From Acidobacteriota bacterium (lineage in GTDB: Bacteria > Acidobacteriota > Vicinamibacteria > Vicinamibacterales > Vicinamibacteraceae), in assembly GCA_023429845.1 (NCBI GenBank), contig JAEZCY010000346.1, positions 1 through 28,749 of the forward strand: DNA of 28,749 nt, given 5' to 3'. The position numbers were made by a program, and so were the translations under genes. Below the pieces are notes generated by a model that was not told the origin of the DNA, searched no databases, and saw nothing but the letters and a program-made list of their open reading frames with translations. Shown here piece by piece: positions 8,563-16,497 of this stretch; the stretch's first letter is position 1; each line of letters begins with the position of its first letter.

Positions 8563-8991
8563 TCAGTTGTCGAAACCGGCGTAGGCGGGGCCGTGCCTCG
8601 TGAAGCGTTCCTCGTCGAGGACGTCGCCTGCAACCCGGTCATTACGCCGTTCCGGTTGCGTCATCAGCGCGTACACGAGCGAGAACGCGCCGAGGCCGGC
8701 CAGGAGGCGGCGGTCGCGGGCGGGTGCGTGCCGCATCATGGCAGCCGTGGAAAGCAGGCCGACCCCCATCGCCATGTCGGCCGCGAGGTGGGCGCGCATG
8801 GGCATCACCTGGACCGCTCCGCCTTCGTAGTCGGTCATCAGGCTCTGGGCGCCAGCCATCGCAGCCATGCCATCGACGATGTGGCGCGTCGTTGGCGTCA
8901 CGCCGAGCCGCCTTGCCGCCAACGGTGCGGCGGTGCTGGTGAGGTAGTCGCCGATCGCATGCACGTACGTCGGGATCACTTGCGTGTTCAT
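8563..8991 (-). CDS. Small integral membrane protein of unknown function
   Basis: A 142-residue protein I cannot assign by name. It has a likely N-terminal amphipathic start (MNTQVIPTYVHAIGDYLT), then about three hydrophobic segments (around residues 40-52, 66-86 and 96-110) and a charged C-terminus. TDYEGG and MPMRAHLAADM between the segments look conserved in type. It resembles small multi-pass membrane proteins scattered in soil bacteria. The ATG at 8991 is chosen because a clear AGGAGAG ribosome site lies 6-12 bases upstream; the open frame reaches 9042. It precedes ldhA by 58 bases and may share its transcript. Confidence 0.7.
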   Translation of the reverse strand: MNTQVIPTYVHAIGDYLTSTAAPLAARRLGVTPTTRHIVDGMAAMAGAQSLMTDYEGGAVQVMPMRAHLAADMAMGVGLLSTAAMMRHAPARDRRLLAGLGAFSLVYALMTQPERRNDRVAGDVLDEERFTRHGPAYAGFDN

Positions 8992-9170
8992 CGGTCTCTC
9001 CTGTCGCGCATCGCAGGCGCGGAACGCGGTGTTGTCTTGCACCGACGATGCCAGCGGCCCGCAGGGGCCTCCGACGCGGATGGCTGGGCTTGCGGCCCGG
9101 CGCCACGTGCGCCATGGTGTCTACATCGCGACAAGTCCGCGGTCAATGACTCGGCAGGCGAGGAGGACGC
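8992..9170. promoter_or_regulatory. Divergent intergenic region with short dyads
   Basis: This 179-base gap separates the small membrane-protein gene from the F420/NADP oxidoreductase gene and should hold both promoters. I see GGGC-ttgcg-GCCC at 9086-9098 and GGCGC-cacgt-GCGCC at 9099-9113, the latter around a CACGTG core. No convincing -35/-10 pair was found. The right end carries a strong AGGAGG ribosome site at 9161-9166. Confidence 0.3.
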
Positions 9171-9800
9171 GTGCGCATCGGCATCATCGGCGGCGGCATG
9201 ATCGGTTCGGCGATGGCGAGACTATGGGTGGATGCGGGACACCATGTGTGCATCGCCTCGCGCCATCCGGAGCGGCTCAGGGCACTCACCGAGGACCTCG
9301 GCCCGCGGGCCTCCGCCGGGATACCTGCCGAGGCTGCCGCGTTCGGCGAGGTGGTGATGCTGACGGTGCCGCTGATGGCGACCGCGCAGCTCGCCCGCGA
9401 CCTCGCCAGGTTCCTGCAGGACACGATCGTCATGGACACCAGCAATGCCTCCGAGGAGCGGGACGGCGCTGCGGCGCGCGAGGCCGCGTCGCATCCTGGC
9501 GGGTCATCCGCGTGGGCGGCGGCGATGCTGCCGAAAGCGCGCTGGGTGAAGGCGTTCAACACCGTGTACTACGAGACCCTGGCGTCAGAGGCGCATCGCA
9601 GCGGGCCGCGGGTCGGCATCCCGCTCGCGAGCGACCATCCGCAGGCGCTGCAAGTGGTGGCGCACCTGGCGCGCGACGCCGGGTTCGATCCGGTGATCGT
9701 CGGTCCCCTCGCCCGCGGCCGCGAGTTCGAACCGGGCACGCCAATCTACAACACCGGCATGAGCGGGGAAGACGTGCGTCGCGCGCTCGGCGTGGCCTGA
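9171..9800 (+). CDS. NADPH-dependent F420 reductase-like / NAD(P)-binding oxidoreductase
   Basis: A 209-residue Rossmann-fold protein of the coenzyme F420-dependent NADP oxidoreductase-like family (cytoplasmic). The N-terminus MRIGIIGGGMIGSAMARLW is a dinucleotide-binding GxGxxG. It is followed by ASRHPERL, where Ser-Arg after strand 2 suggests NADP(H). VVMLTVPL, VMDTSNA and WVKAFNTVYY match the family core. It starts with GTG at 9171, four bases after AGGAGG. No F420 biosynthesis gene is in the window, so real F420 use is uncertain; many members use other acceptors. It converges on the PQQ dehydrogenase gene with 37 bases between stops. Confidence 0.8.
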   Translation: MRIGIIGGGMIGSAMARLWVDAGHHVCIASRHPERLRALTEDLGPRASAGIPAEAAAFGEVVMLTVPLMATAQLARDLARFLQDTIVMDTSNASEERDGAAAREAASHPGGSSAWAAAMLPKARWVKAFNTVYYETLASEAHRSGPRVGIPLASDHPQALQVVAHLARDAGFDPVIVGPLARGREFEPGTPIYNTGMSGEDVRRALGVA

Positions 9801-9819
9801 GGCGTGACGCGCTATGGAC

Positions 9820-9837
9820 GTCGCCGGTGCAGGCGAC
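9820..9837. terminator. Stem-loop between convergent genes
   Basis: GTCGCC (9820-9825) pairs perfectly with GGCGAC (9832-9837) around the six-base loop ggtgca, between the stops of the oxidoreductase and the PQQ dehydrogenase. The position suits a bidirectional terminator, but there is no T-tract on either side. Confidence 0.3.
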
Positions 9838-11448
9838 TCACTGCAGCGTATCGAGAAAAGCGAGCAGGTCCTCCAGCGACTGCGAATCGGGCACCGCGAC
9901 CCGTTCCATTCGTGTGCCCGGAGCCAGGGACTGCGGGTTGCTGATGTAGGCACGGAGTCGATCCGTGCTCCACGCGCCGCCGATGGAGGTGAGCGCGGGT
10001 GAGTAGGGGAACTGCTTGCGGGCGCCAACCTTTCGCCCCACGACGCCCCAGAGTGACGGACCGATCCCATCTGGGCCGTCCGCGGCCAGTGAGTGGCATC
10101 CGCTGCATCGCCCGGCGACGACGTGACCGCGGGCCACGGCATCCAGGCCATCCAGACGGGTTCGTTCGAGTGGCTCGAGGAAAAGGACGTAGTCGTCGTC
10201 GGTCTTCAGCGCTATGGCGCCGTCACTCAACTCGACGAGGTCGCGAATCCTGTGGCCGATCTGAATAGGCTCGACGACCACGGCGCGTCCTTCAGCCAGG
10301 CGCATCCGGTAGAGCGTCTGCCCGACCAACGACGAGACCATCAGATCGCCCGCCCATTTCTGGAAGGCTTTCCCTTGCACGGCAATCAGTTGCGAGATCC
10401 CAATCGACGGCACCCAGGCGTAGACGGGCTTCTCGAATCCCTCATGATGCGCCCTGCTGTAGATATCGCTCCAGTTCAACGAATTGTACTGCGTGCCATA
10501 AGTGACGATGGGCCACCCGTAGTTGCGCCCTTCCACGATTCGGTTCAGTTCGTCGCCGCCGCGAGGTCCGTGCTCGGTGAGAAACACCGTGCCATCCGGC
10601 GAGATCGTCATTCCTTCCGGCGTGCGATGACCTATGGAGTAGATGCGCGAGTCGCGGCTTTCCAGGTTGATGAGTACGACTTTGCCGTAGGAGTTGTCGG
10701 CGCTTTGTACGCCTCGCGAATAGTCGGTGGCCGAATCCTCGCCGCCCCGTACGCCGAAGCGGCCGACGCTGAGCAGAACTTCGCCGTCCGAAAGGGCTAC
10801 AAGCCGTCCGCCGGCATCCTTCGTTGGATTGCGGATGCCGCTCGCAATCTCCAGCGGCAGGCAGGGTGTCGTCTCAAACAGCGTCCGCCACGCCGGCCAT
10901 GGCGCAGACGTATTGCCGCGGAGCGCCGCCGTGGTCGTTTCTATGTCCGAGACGCGCAGCACGTAGCAATCGTCGTCGGCGTGCCAGTAGTTGTACGAGG
11001 CCAGCAGGCGCACGCCGTCCGGGCGCTGCTGGACGAGAATGTCCTTTACGCTGAACTGATCGCGAAGGTCTGTGGTGTTGTTGTGCGGATCGCTGTTGAA
11101 GGCGTCCACATTGATCGGAATCGTGAGGGTGACAGGTTGAAGTTCGCGGGCAGATGTCACGAACCACATCTCGCCGAGGCGATTGGCCAGCAACAGCCCG
11201 TCGTCGAGCGCGTCGACTCCACCGTCGCGACCGTGCCCTGGAATGGGTACTGTCTGCACCGCGATGTTGTACAGGCTCGATTGGACGACGCGCCCTGAGA
11301 TGGCCGTGCGGATGAACTGTCGCAGGGCGTGGCGTTCCCGGAACGCTATGGCACCAGCCAGGAAGGCGATGCCCAGCGAAGCGATCCAAGCCACGACGAC
11401 GAGCATGCGGAGCCGAGAAATCGGATGACCGCCAACTATCGTGTTCAT
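9838..11448 (-). CDS. Sorbosone/glucose dehydrogenase-like PQQ beta-propeller protein fused to cytochrome c
   Basis: Periplasmic quinoprotein-type dehydrogenase of 536 residues, anchored by one N-terminal membrane helix (about residues 12-32, LRMLVVVAWIASLGIAFLAG). The propeller carries the GSDH-family core GHRTPEGMTISPDGTVFLTEHGPRGGDELN followed by GRNYGWP. The C-terminus is a class I cytochrome c with CSGCH at residues 448-452 and a probable Met ligand in APGTRM near 514. Fusion of dehydrogenase and haem suggests electrons pass straight to the respiratory chain. The substrate is probably an aldose or similar. No pqq biosynthesis genes are seen here. Codons look less GC-biased than in neighbours (many A/T-ending), and I see no ribosome site ahead of the ATG at 11448, so the start is only moderately sure. 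Confidence 0.82.
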   Translation of the reverse strand: MNTIVGGHPISRLRMLVVVAWIASLGIAFLAGAIAFRERHALRQFIRTAISGRVVQSSLYNIAVQTVPIPGHGRDGGVDALDDGLLLANRLGEMWFVTSARELQPVTLTIPINVDAFNSDPHNNTTDLRDQFSVKDILVQQRPDGVRLLASYNYWHADDDCYVLRVSDIETTTAALRGNTSAPWPAWRTLFETTPCLPLEIASGIRNPTKDAGGRLVALSDGEVLLSVGRFGVRGGEDSATDYSRGVQSADNSYGKVVLINLESRDSRIYSIGHRTPEGMTISPDGTVFLTEHGPRGGDELNRIVEGRNYGWPIVTYGTQYNSLNWSDIYSRAHHEGFEKPVYAWVPSIGISQLIAVQGKAFQKWAGDLMVSSLVGQTLYRMRLAEGRAVVVEPIQIGHRIRDLVELSDGAIALKTDDDYVLFLEPLERTRLDGLDAVARGHVVAGRCSGCHSLAADGPDGIGPSLWGVVGRKVGARKQFPYSPALTSIGGAWSTDRLRAYISNPQSLAPGTRMERVAVPDSQSLEDLLAFLDTLQ

Positions 11449-11754
11449 CGGTCTAGGTGTAGTCAGTTACCGAGGGTTTACTGATCACCACGACGTGCTG
11501 TTCGGATTTCGAACGCGAGCGAGCTTAGGCGAAGTGCGATCTATAGTCCAGCAATATCCAGCATCGGCCGCCCAGCCCGCGATTGTGCAAGGTCGGTCGA
11601 AAATGGCTTTCCGCGCAAGTGCTATCAAGGCACGATCGAGCGTTCGAGACCCGCTTGGGCCGCCTGCCGTTGCTGGCTGCGAACCGGTCCGATGTGGCGG
11701 GACGAGCGATGCAGCCACGGAGCTCGTGGCTGGTACGCAACGGGCAGCTTCGTT
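11449..11754. other. Gene-free stretch between PQQ dehydrogenase and histidine kinase
   Basis: These 306 bases contain only short, unconvincing open frames on both strands (for example 11485-11718 minus), with no recognisable motif and no good ribosome site. The segment is somewhat A/T-richer than its surroundings. It includes one strong stem-loop near the histidine kinase end, listed separately. The part next to 11448 should hold the promoter of the PQQ dehydrogenase gene, but I could not pick out clear -35/-10 boxes. Confidence 0.5.
11712..11732 (-). terminator. Strong stem-loop downstream of the hybrid histidine kinase
   Basis: On the minus strand CAGCCACG pairs perfectly with CGTGGCTG across the five-base loop AGCTC, starting about 22 bases after the kinase stop codon at 11755. 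The eight-base, GC-rich stem suits a transcription terminator or 3'-end stabiliser. A T-tract is lacking, so it may be Rho-assisted. Confidence 0.45.
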
Positions 11755-14181
11755 CTATCGCGAGTCGCTGGAACTTCGGTGCAGAGCCTGGTGCACGGCA
11801 CCCTGCAGCAGTTCTGGCGTGAACGGCTTGGGAAGAAATCCCGCAAGACCCGCCGCCTCCGTCGGTGTCAAGCGTTCCGAGACCCCGATGCCGCTCATGC
11901 CGATGACTGGAATGTCGGCCCATCCAGCGCGCAGGCTTCGAATGAGCGTGGCGCCGTCCATGCCCGGCATCATCATGTCGGTGAGCACGACGTCGATCGC
12001 GTCGCCGAGCCTGGCCAGCGCCGCGAGCGCTTCCTCGCCGCTGTTGGCCTCGAGTACACGGTAGCCACTGCGCTCCAACACGTGGCGCGACATCAGGCGA
12101 ACCGCCGGTTCGTCATCCACGAGCAGCACGATACCGGGCCCTCCGGTTACCCCGCCCGCGTCCACGGGCACGCTATCGGCACGCTCAGTTGTCGCCGCCA
12201 CTGGCAGGATGACGTCGAACCGGCTGCCTTGTCCGGGCGCACTCGTGACATCGATCACGCCGCCGTGCGCCTGCACGATGCCAAGAGAGGTGGGGAGCCC
12301 CAGGCCGGTGCCATGGCCAGCCGGCTTCGTCGTGAAGAACGGGTCGAAGATCCTGTCGAGAATTGTCTGCGGCATGCCCTCCCCGTCGTCCTGCACGCTG
12401 AAGCACACGCGGGGCGGCTCGGCGGTGGCGTCGCCGGTCGCAACGTTGTGCGCGCTGACGCGCAAGGTGCCGCCACGCGGCATTGCGTCGCGTGCGTTGA
12501 CGCACAGGTTGAGCAGCACCTGATGCAGCTGCGTCGCATCTGCCTCGACCGGGAGCACGTCGTCGCCGACGTCCACGGAGAGCCGAAGGGTCTTCGGCAG
12601 CGTGTCGGCCAGCAGCGCCGTGACGTCGCCGACGACCTTGCGTGGGTCCACGCGGCTGCGGTGTCCTTCTGCGCCCCGCGCGAACGACAGCACCCGCTGC
12701 ACCATGTTGGCGGCACGCGTCGCACTCTGCTCGAGCACGCCGAGGATCTGCACCCGCGCCGGATCGAGCTCGCCCTGCTTGAGCACCCCTACCGCCATCG
12801 TGATCGGCGTGAGCACGTTGTTCAGGTCGTGCGCGATGCCCCCGGCGAGCGTCCCGATGCTCTCGAGGCGCTGCGACCGCAGCGATTCCTGCTCGAGCCG
12901 CTTGCGGTCCGTGATGTCCTGCACCGCACCCTGCAGCGTGCGGATGGCGCCGCTGTCGTCGCGGAGCGCTTCGCCGATCAGCCGGACCCAGCGCACATCT
13001 CCGGCCTGCGACCTCAACTGCAGCTCTTCGTCGAAGGGGACGCCATGCGTGGCGCATGCCTGCACCGCGGCCCGCAGCCGCGGCTGGTCCGCGCTGTCGA
13101 TCTGCGCACGAATGTCGTCCACGGTCAGCGCGACGCCGCGCGCAAAGCCGTGGATTGCGAGTGCGTGCTCGGATAACCGCGGCGTGCTCGAGCCCACGTC
13201 CATCGACCATGCGCCGAATCGCCCGAGCCTGGAGGCCATCTGCAGCAGCGACTGCTGCTGCCGACGCTCCTCCTCGGCCGCGCGTTCCTTGGTGATGTCG
13301 CTGGCGAGCCCGATCGTGCCCGTCACCTGCCCCGATGCGCCTCGACTCGCCGTCAGCGTGACGCGCGCCGACAGGACACGCCCGTCCCTGGCGATGTAGC
13401 GCCTCACCGCGACGACGCTCTCGCGGCGTCCTTCCGCCAGCTCTGCGCGCTGCGCGGCGTTACTGTCGCGGTCGTCCGGGTGAGTGAGGTCGTCCACGGT
13501 GAGCTGCCGGAGTTCCTCGTCCGTGTAGCCGAGCATGCGCTGGAAGGCGGGATTGCTCTGCGTGAACCGCCCGCTGGTGTCGGTGATGCACAAGCCGACA
13601 CCCGCATCCCGGAACACGGCGCGGAACCGCTCCTCGCTGGCCCGTACGGCGCGGTGCGCGAGGTCGTGTTGAATGGCCACACGGGTCAGATGCGCGAAAC
13701 GTCCAACCAGGCTCAGGTGCGCGGGGCCCGGGACGAAGGGCGCGGCGTGGTACACGGCAAACGTGGCAATCACCTTGTCGTCGGCGCCGACGACAGGCAT
13801 CGACCAGCAGGCACGGAGACCGTGGGCCAGTGCCCGTTCACGGTAGGACGTCCACCGCACGTCCGTGGCGATGTCCGGCACCACGACGAGTTCGCCGGTG
13901 AACGCGGCGGTGCCGCACGACCCGACGTCCGGCCCGATGCGCTCGCCGTCGATGGCGCGCACGTACGCGTCGGGCAGGCTCGGCGCCGCACCATGCAACA
14001 GCATGCCGTCCGGCGAGACCAGCAGGATCGACACATGCCAGCCGACCATCGTCTGCTCGAGCCCGCACGCGATGAGCGACAGCACGGCCTCGAGCGACCT
14101 CCCGTCCGCGATGGCCTCGAGGACGCTGAGGTCCAGGGCGGTCGAGCGTCCCAGTCCTAGCGGCAGGCCTGTGTTGGGCAT
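11755..14181 (-). CDS. Soluble hybrid sensor histidine kinase (GAF-PAS-PAS-HisKA-HATPase-REC)
   Basis: Signal-transduction kinase of 808 residues with no membrane segment, so it senses a cytoplasmic or diffusible cue. In order: a GAF domain (about 15-175, including GSCGTAAFTGE), PAS (about 180-300, ending DITKERAAEEE), a second PAS/PAC (about 315-430, ending DITDRKRLE), a HisKA domain with phospho-acceptor His451 in GGIAHDLNN, a HATPase with N-box NARDAMP (562-568) and G-boxes DDGEGM and GTGLGL, and a receiver with Asp735 (LTDMMMPGMDG) and Lys785. The ATG at 14181 is preferred to the open frame at 14277 because GGGAGGGGGA lies just upstream. No separate response regulator is adjacent, so the output partner is unknown. 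The HDLNN variant is typical of this soluble hybrid class. Confidence 0.9.
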   Translation of the reverse strand: MPNTGLPLGLGRSTALDLSVLEAIADGRSLEAVLSLIACGLEQTMVGWHVSILLVSPDGMLLHGAAPSLPDAYVRAIDGERIGPDVGSCGTAAFTGELVVVPDIATDVRWTSYRERALAHGLRACWSMPVVGADDKVIATFAVYHAAPFVPGPAHLSLVGRFAHLTRVAIQHDLAHRAVRASEERFRAVFRDAGVGLCITDTSGRFTQSNPAFQRMLGYTDEELRQLTVDDLTHPDDRDSNAAQRAELAEGRRESVVAVRRYIARDGRVLSARVTLTASRGASGQVTGTIGLASDITKERAAEEERRQQQSLLQMASRLGRFGAWSMDVGSSTPRLSEHALAIHGFARGVALTVDDIRAQIDSADQPRLRAAVQACATHGVPFDEELQLRSQAGDVRWVRLIGEALRDDSGAIRTLQGAVQDITDRKRLEQESLRSQRLESIGTLAGGIAHDLNNVLTPITMAVGVLKQGELDPARVQILGVLEQSATRAANMVQRVLSFARGAEGHRSRVDPRKVVGDVTALLADTLPKTLRLSVDVGDDVLPVEADATQLHQVLLNLCVNARDAMPRGGTLRVSAHNVATGDATAEPPRVCFSVQDDGEGMPQTILDRIFDPFFTTKPAGHGTGLGLPTSLGIVQAHGGVIDVTSAPGQGSRFDVILPVAATTERADSVPVDAGGVTGGPGIVLLVDDEPAVRLMSRHVLERSGYRVLEANSGEEALAALARLGDAIDVVLTDMMMPGMDGATLIRSLRAGWADIPVIGMSGIGVSERLTPTEAAGLAGFLPKPFTPELLQGAVHQALHRSSSDSR

Positions 14182-14207
14182 GGCGTCCCCCTCCCGGGCT
14201 CGAACAC

Positions 14208-14224
14208 GTCGGGTGAAACCCGGC
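14208..14224. promoter_or_regulatory. Hairpin in the divergent kinase/winged-helix gene region
   Basis: GTCGGGT (14208-14214) pairs with ACCCGGC (14218-14224), with one T-G wobble, across a three-base loop (gaa), 27 bases upstream of the kinase start. It would lie in the kinase mRNA leader if transcription begins further upstream. Its function is unknown. Confidence 0.25.
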
Positions 14225-14281
14225 CATTCTGGCACGTCATCGGGCTCGCCTCGCGCGGGCTGCTGGTCTGTTCGCAACGCT

Positions 14282-14300
14282 GCATGACACCCTGTGATGC
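14282..14300. promoter_or_regulatory. Imperfect dyad immediately before the winged-helix gene
   Basis: GCATGACA-ccc-TGTGATGC is a 19-base dyad (7 of 8 pairs match) ending one base before the ATG at 14302. It would suit an operator or a small leader hairpin. It covers the alternative ATG at 14284, which favours the 14302 start. Confidence 0.3.
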
Positions 14301-14301
14301 C

Positions 14302-15387
14302 ATGACCGTGCCTGATCTCGTGCGGCGGCGTCTCTCGGCCCAGCGTCTCCTCTCGCCGATGGCCGGCTCGCCCGAGGATGTCGTGTCGTGGCTGGGCGGC
14401 GTCCAGGCTCAGGAATTCGGACCGGCCCGCTGGGCCCTCGGGCTACGGCTCGGCACGGGCAGCCTCGATGCGGATGTGGGCGCCGCGTTCGACGAGGGAC
14501 GCATCCTCCGGACCCATGTGCTAAGGCCGACGTGGCATTTCGTCGTCCCCGAGGACATACGCTGGCTGCTCGCGCTGACCGCCGCACGCATCCGCGGGTC
14601 CATGGCCTCGTACGACCGTCAGCTCGGCATCGACGTCGCGGTCCGGCAACAGGCGCATCGCGTGTTCGAACGCGCGCTGCGCCGCCAGCCGAATCTCACG
14701 CGCGCAGAGCTCTCGTCGGCGCTCGAGGCCCGTGGCATCGTCGCGACCGGCTCGCGGCTCGCTCACCTGCTACTGCACGCCGGGTTGGACGCCGTTGTGT
14801 GCAGCGGCCCGCGACGAGGCAAGCACTTCACGTATGCGCTCCTGGACCAGCGGGTCACGAGCACTCCGGCACTGTCGCGCGACGATGCCTTCGAACGCAT
14901 CGTCGTCCGCTTCTTCCGCAGCCATGGCCCGGCGACGCTTCGCGACTTCACATGGTGGTGCGGTTTGCGGATGACCGATGCCCGGCGCGTGCTCGAGGCA
15001 TTGCGCGCCTCATCTTGCGAGGCGGACGGCCTGCGGTACTGGTGGTTGGATAGTGAAGAGGCGGCGCCATCAGCTCGAGACGAGCCGCTCGCTCACCTGC
15101 TGCCGGTGTACGACGAGTACACGGTCGCGTATCGGGATCGTGCGGTCGTGCCGCATGGCCTGGCCGCTGCCTCGGCGGGGACGGAGCGATCAATCGTGTT
15201 CCATCACGCCTTCCTGGTGGACGGGCAGATTGCCGGAACGTGGCGCCCGGTGGCCCGAAGGGAGGGGCTGGCGATCGAGGTGCACCCGCGCCGTCGCCTG
15301 CGGAGGGTCGATCGTGCCGCGCTCGACGAGGCGGCGGCCAGCGTCGGTCGCTTCAACAACACGTCGGTGACACTCATCGTCTCGTGA
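14302..15387 (+). CDS. Winged-helix DNA-binding protein, HTH_42 family (AlkZ/YcaQ-type DNA glycosylase-like)
   Basis: A 361-residue member of the HTH_42 family, whose studied members (Streptomyces AlkZ, E. coli YcaQ/AlkX) are DNA glycosylases that unhook interstrand crosslinks and remove alkylated bases. Visible landmarks are GVQAQEFGPARWAL, with a Q-A-Q motif at residues 35-37 matching the catalytic Q-x-Q type, RTHVLRPTWHFV, DFTWWCGL and HLLPVYDEYTVAYRDR. Many such proteins in soil bacteria are uncharacterised paralogues, so glycosylase activity is inference. The ATG at 14302 is chosen over 14284 because of an upstream dyad; no strong ribosome site is seen for either. Its stop overlaps the next gene's GTG by four bases. 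Confidence 0.8.
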   Translation: MTVPDLVRRRLSAQRLLSPMAGSPEDVVSWLGGVQAQEFGPARWALGLRLGTGSLDADVGAAFDEGRILRTHVLRPTWHFVVPEDIRWLLALTAARIRGSMASYDRQLGIDVAVRQQAHRVFERALRRQPNLTRAELSSALEARGIVATGSRLAHLLLHAGLDAVVCSGPRRGKHFTYALLDQRVTSTPALSRDDAFERIVVRFFRSHGPATLRDFTWWCGLRMTDARRVLEALRASSCEADGLRYWWLDSEEAAPSARDEPLAHLLPVYDEYTVAYRDRAVVPHGLAAASAGTERSIVFHHAFLVDGQIAGTWRPVARREGLAIEVHPRRRLRRVDRAALDEAAASVGRFNNTSVTLIVS

Positions 15388-16496
15388 CGCTGCCCATCGC
15401 TCCCTGCCGTGCGGGCATCATCGGGACGGGCCGCATCGCCTCACTGCTCGAGCGGGACCCGCTCCGCAGCAAGCCGCACACGCACGCGGGGTGGTATGCG
15501 GCCGAGCCACGTACCGCCCTGGTGGCGGGATGCGATATCGATCCAGAACGATTGGTGGCATTCGGCGAACAGTGGAACGTACCGGGCGCGCATCGGTACG
15601 CGAACTACTCCGAAATGCTTGCGCGTGAGCGGCTCGACATCGTCTCAGTCTGCGCATATGCGGGCGATCGCCTCGCGATGTGCCGCGCGGCAGCCGAGGC
15701 AGGCGTGCGGGGCCTGTGGATCGAGAAGGCCATCGCCTCCTCGGTGAACGAGGGACTCGAGCTGCAGCGCGTCCTCGACGCAGCAGGCGTCGCGGCGGTC
15801 GTCGATCATCCGCGCCGCGCGGAAGCGCGCTACCGGGCCGTCGAGGCGTGGCTTCGAGACGAGACCTTCGGCCGGCTGGAGTCCGTGCACGTACTGTTCA
15901 GCGGCCATGTCATCCACACGGGCACCCATGCGTGGGATCTGCTGCTGGCATGGTGTGGGCCCTGGGCCCGCGTGGACGCGATGCTCGATTCGATCGACCC
16001 GGGCGGGCCGACCGGCGGCGACGGTCGCGAGGACGATCCGGCGCGCGCCGCACTCGAAGCGGCGATGGCGGAAGGCGCCGTGCCCGATCGTGGGGGACGC
16101 GCGCGCATCACCTTTGCCAACGGCGTCGAGGCCTTCGTCAGCGGCGGCGCCAAGCGGTACTTCGTCTTCCAGATCGACCTGATCTTCGCCAACGGCCGTG
16201 TGCGCATCGGCAACGACGTATGGGAGGTCCTGTCGCCGGCGCCGAGCCCGCGGTATACGGGATACCGCGAACTGGCGCCGTTACCTTCCGAGGCCACGGT
16301 GGTGCCGACGAACGTCCATTCGTCGCTGCTGGCGAGCCTGATCGACGCGATGGACACGGGAATCCCGCCGGCACAGTCCGTAGCGTCGGCCAACGCCGCA
16401 CTGGCGCTCGGCATCGCGATCATGCAGGCCGGCCTGAGCGGCACGAGGGTGACGCCGGACACGCTCGACGCCACACTCAGGGTCGCCAGCGTGTGA
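15384..16496 (+). CDS. Gfo/Idh/MocA family oxidoreductase
   Basis: NAD(P)-dependent sugar-type oxidoreductase of about 370 residues. The Rossmann motif GIIGTGRIAS opens the protein, followed by VAGCDIDPERL and the nucleotide-binding region VSVCAYAGDR. Where the family usually has EKP this one has IEKAIASS (Ala for Pro). The C-terminal domain has THAWDLLL, containing the usual His-Asp pair position. The substrate is unknown. I choose the GTG at 15384, which overlaps the preceding stop as GTGA. The open frame reaches back to 15240, but that part reads as out-of-frame winged-helix gene. The overlap points to translational coupling with the winged-helix protein. It converges on the CBS gene with one base between stops. 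Confidence 0.85.
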   Translation: MTLPIAPCRAGIIGTGRIASLLERDPLRSKPHTHAGWYAAEPRTALVAGCDIDPERLVAFGEQWNVPGAHRYANYSEMLARERLDIVSVCAYAGDRLAMCRAAAEAGVRGLWIEKAIASSVNEGLELQRVLDAAGVAAVVDHPRRAEARYRAVEAWLRDETFGRLESVHVLFSGHVIHTGTHAWDLLLAWCGPWARVDAMLDSIDPGGPTGGDGREDDPARAALEAAMAEGAVPDRGGRARITFANGVEAFVSGGAKRYFVFQIDLIFANGRVRIGNDVWEVLSPAPSPRYTGYRELAPLPSEATVVPTNVHSSLLASLIDAMDTGIPPAQSVASANAALALGIAIMQAGLSGTRVTPDTLDATLRVASV

Positions 16497-16497
16497 G

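Noticed and set aside
10093..11298. Plus-strand ORF (401 codons) opposite the PQQ dehydrogenase
   Set aside because: Antisense shadow; the minus frame carries GSDH and CSGCH motifs.
11485..11718. 77-codon minus-strand ORF in the gap between the kinase and the PQQ dehydrogenase
   Set aside because: No ribosome site or motif, and it includes part of the terminator-like hairpin.
11692..13176. Long plus-strand ORF (494 codons) antisense to the hybrid kinase
   Set aside because: The minus frame has complete GAF/PAS/HisKA/HATPase/REC motifs; the antisense composition is typical of a GC shadow.
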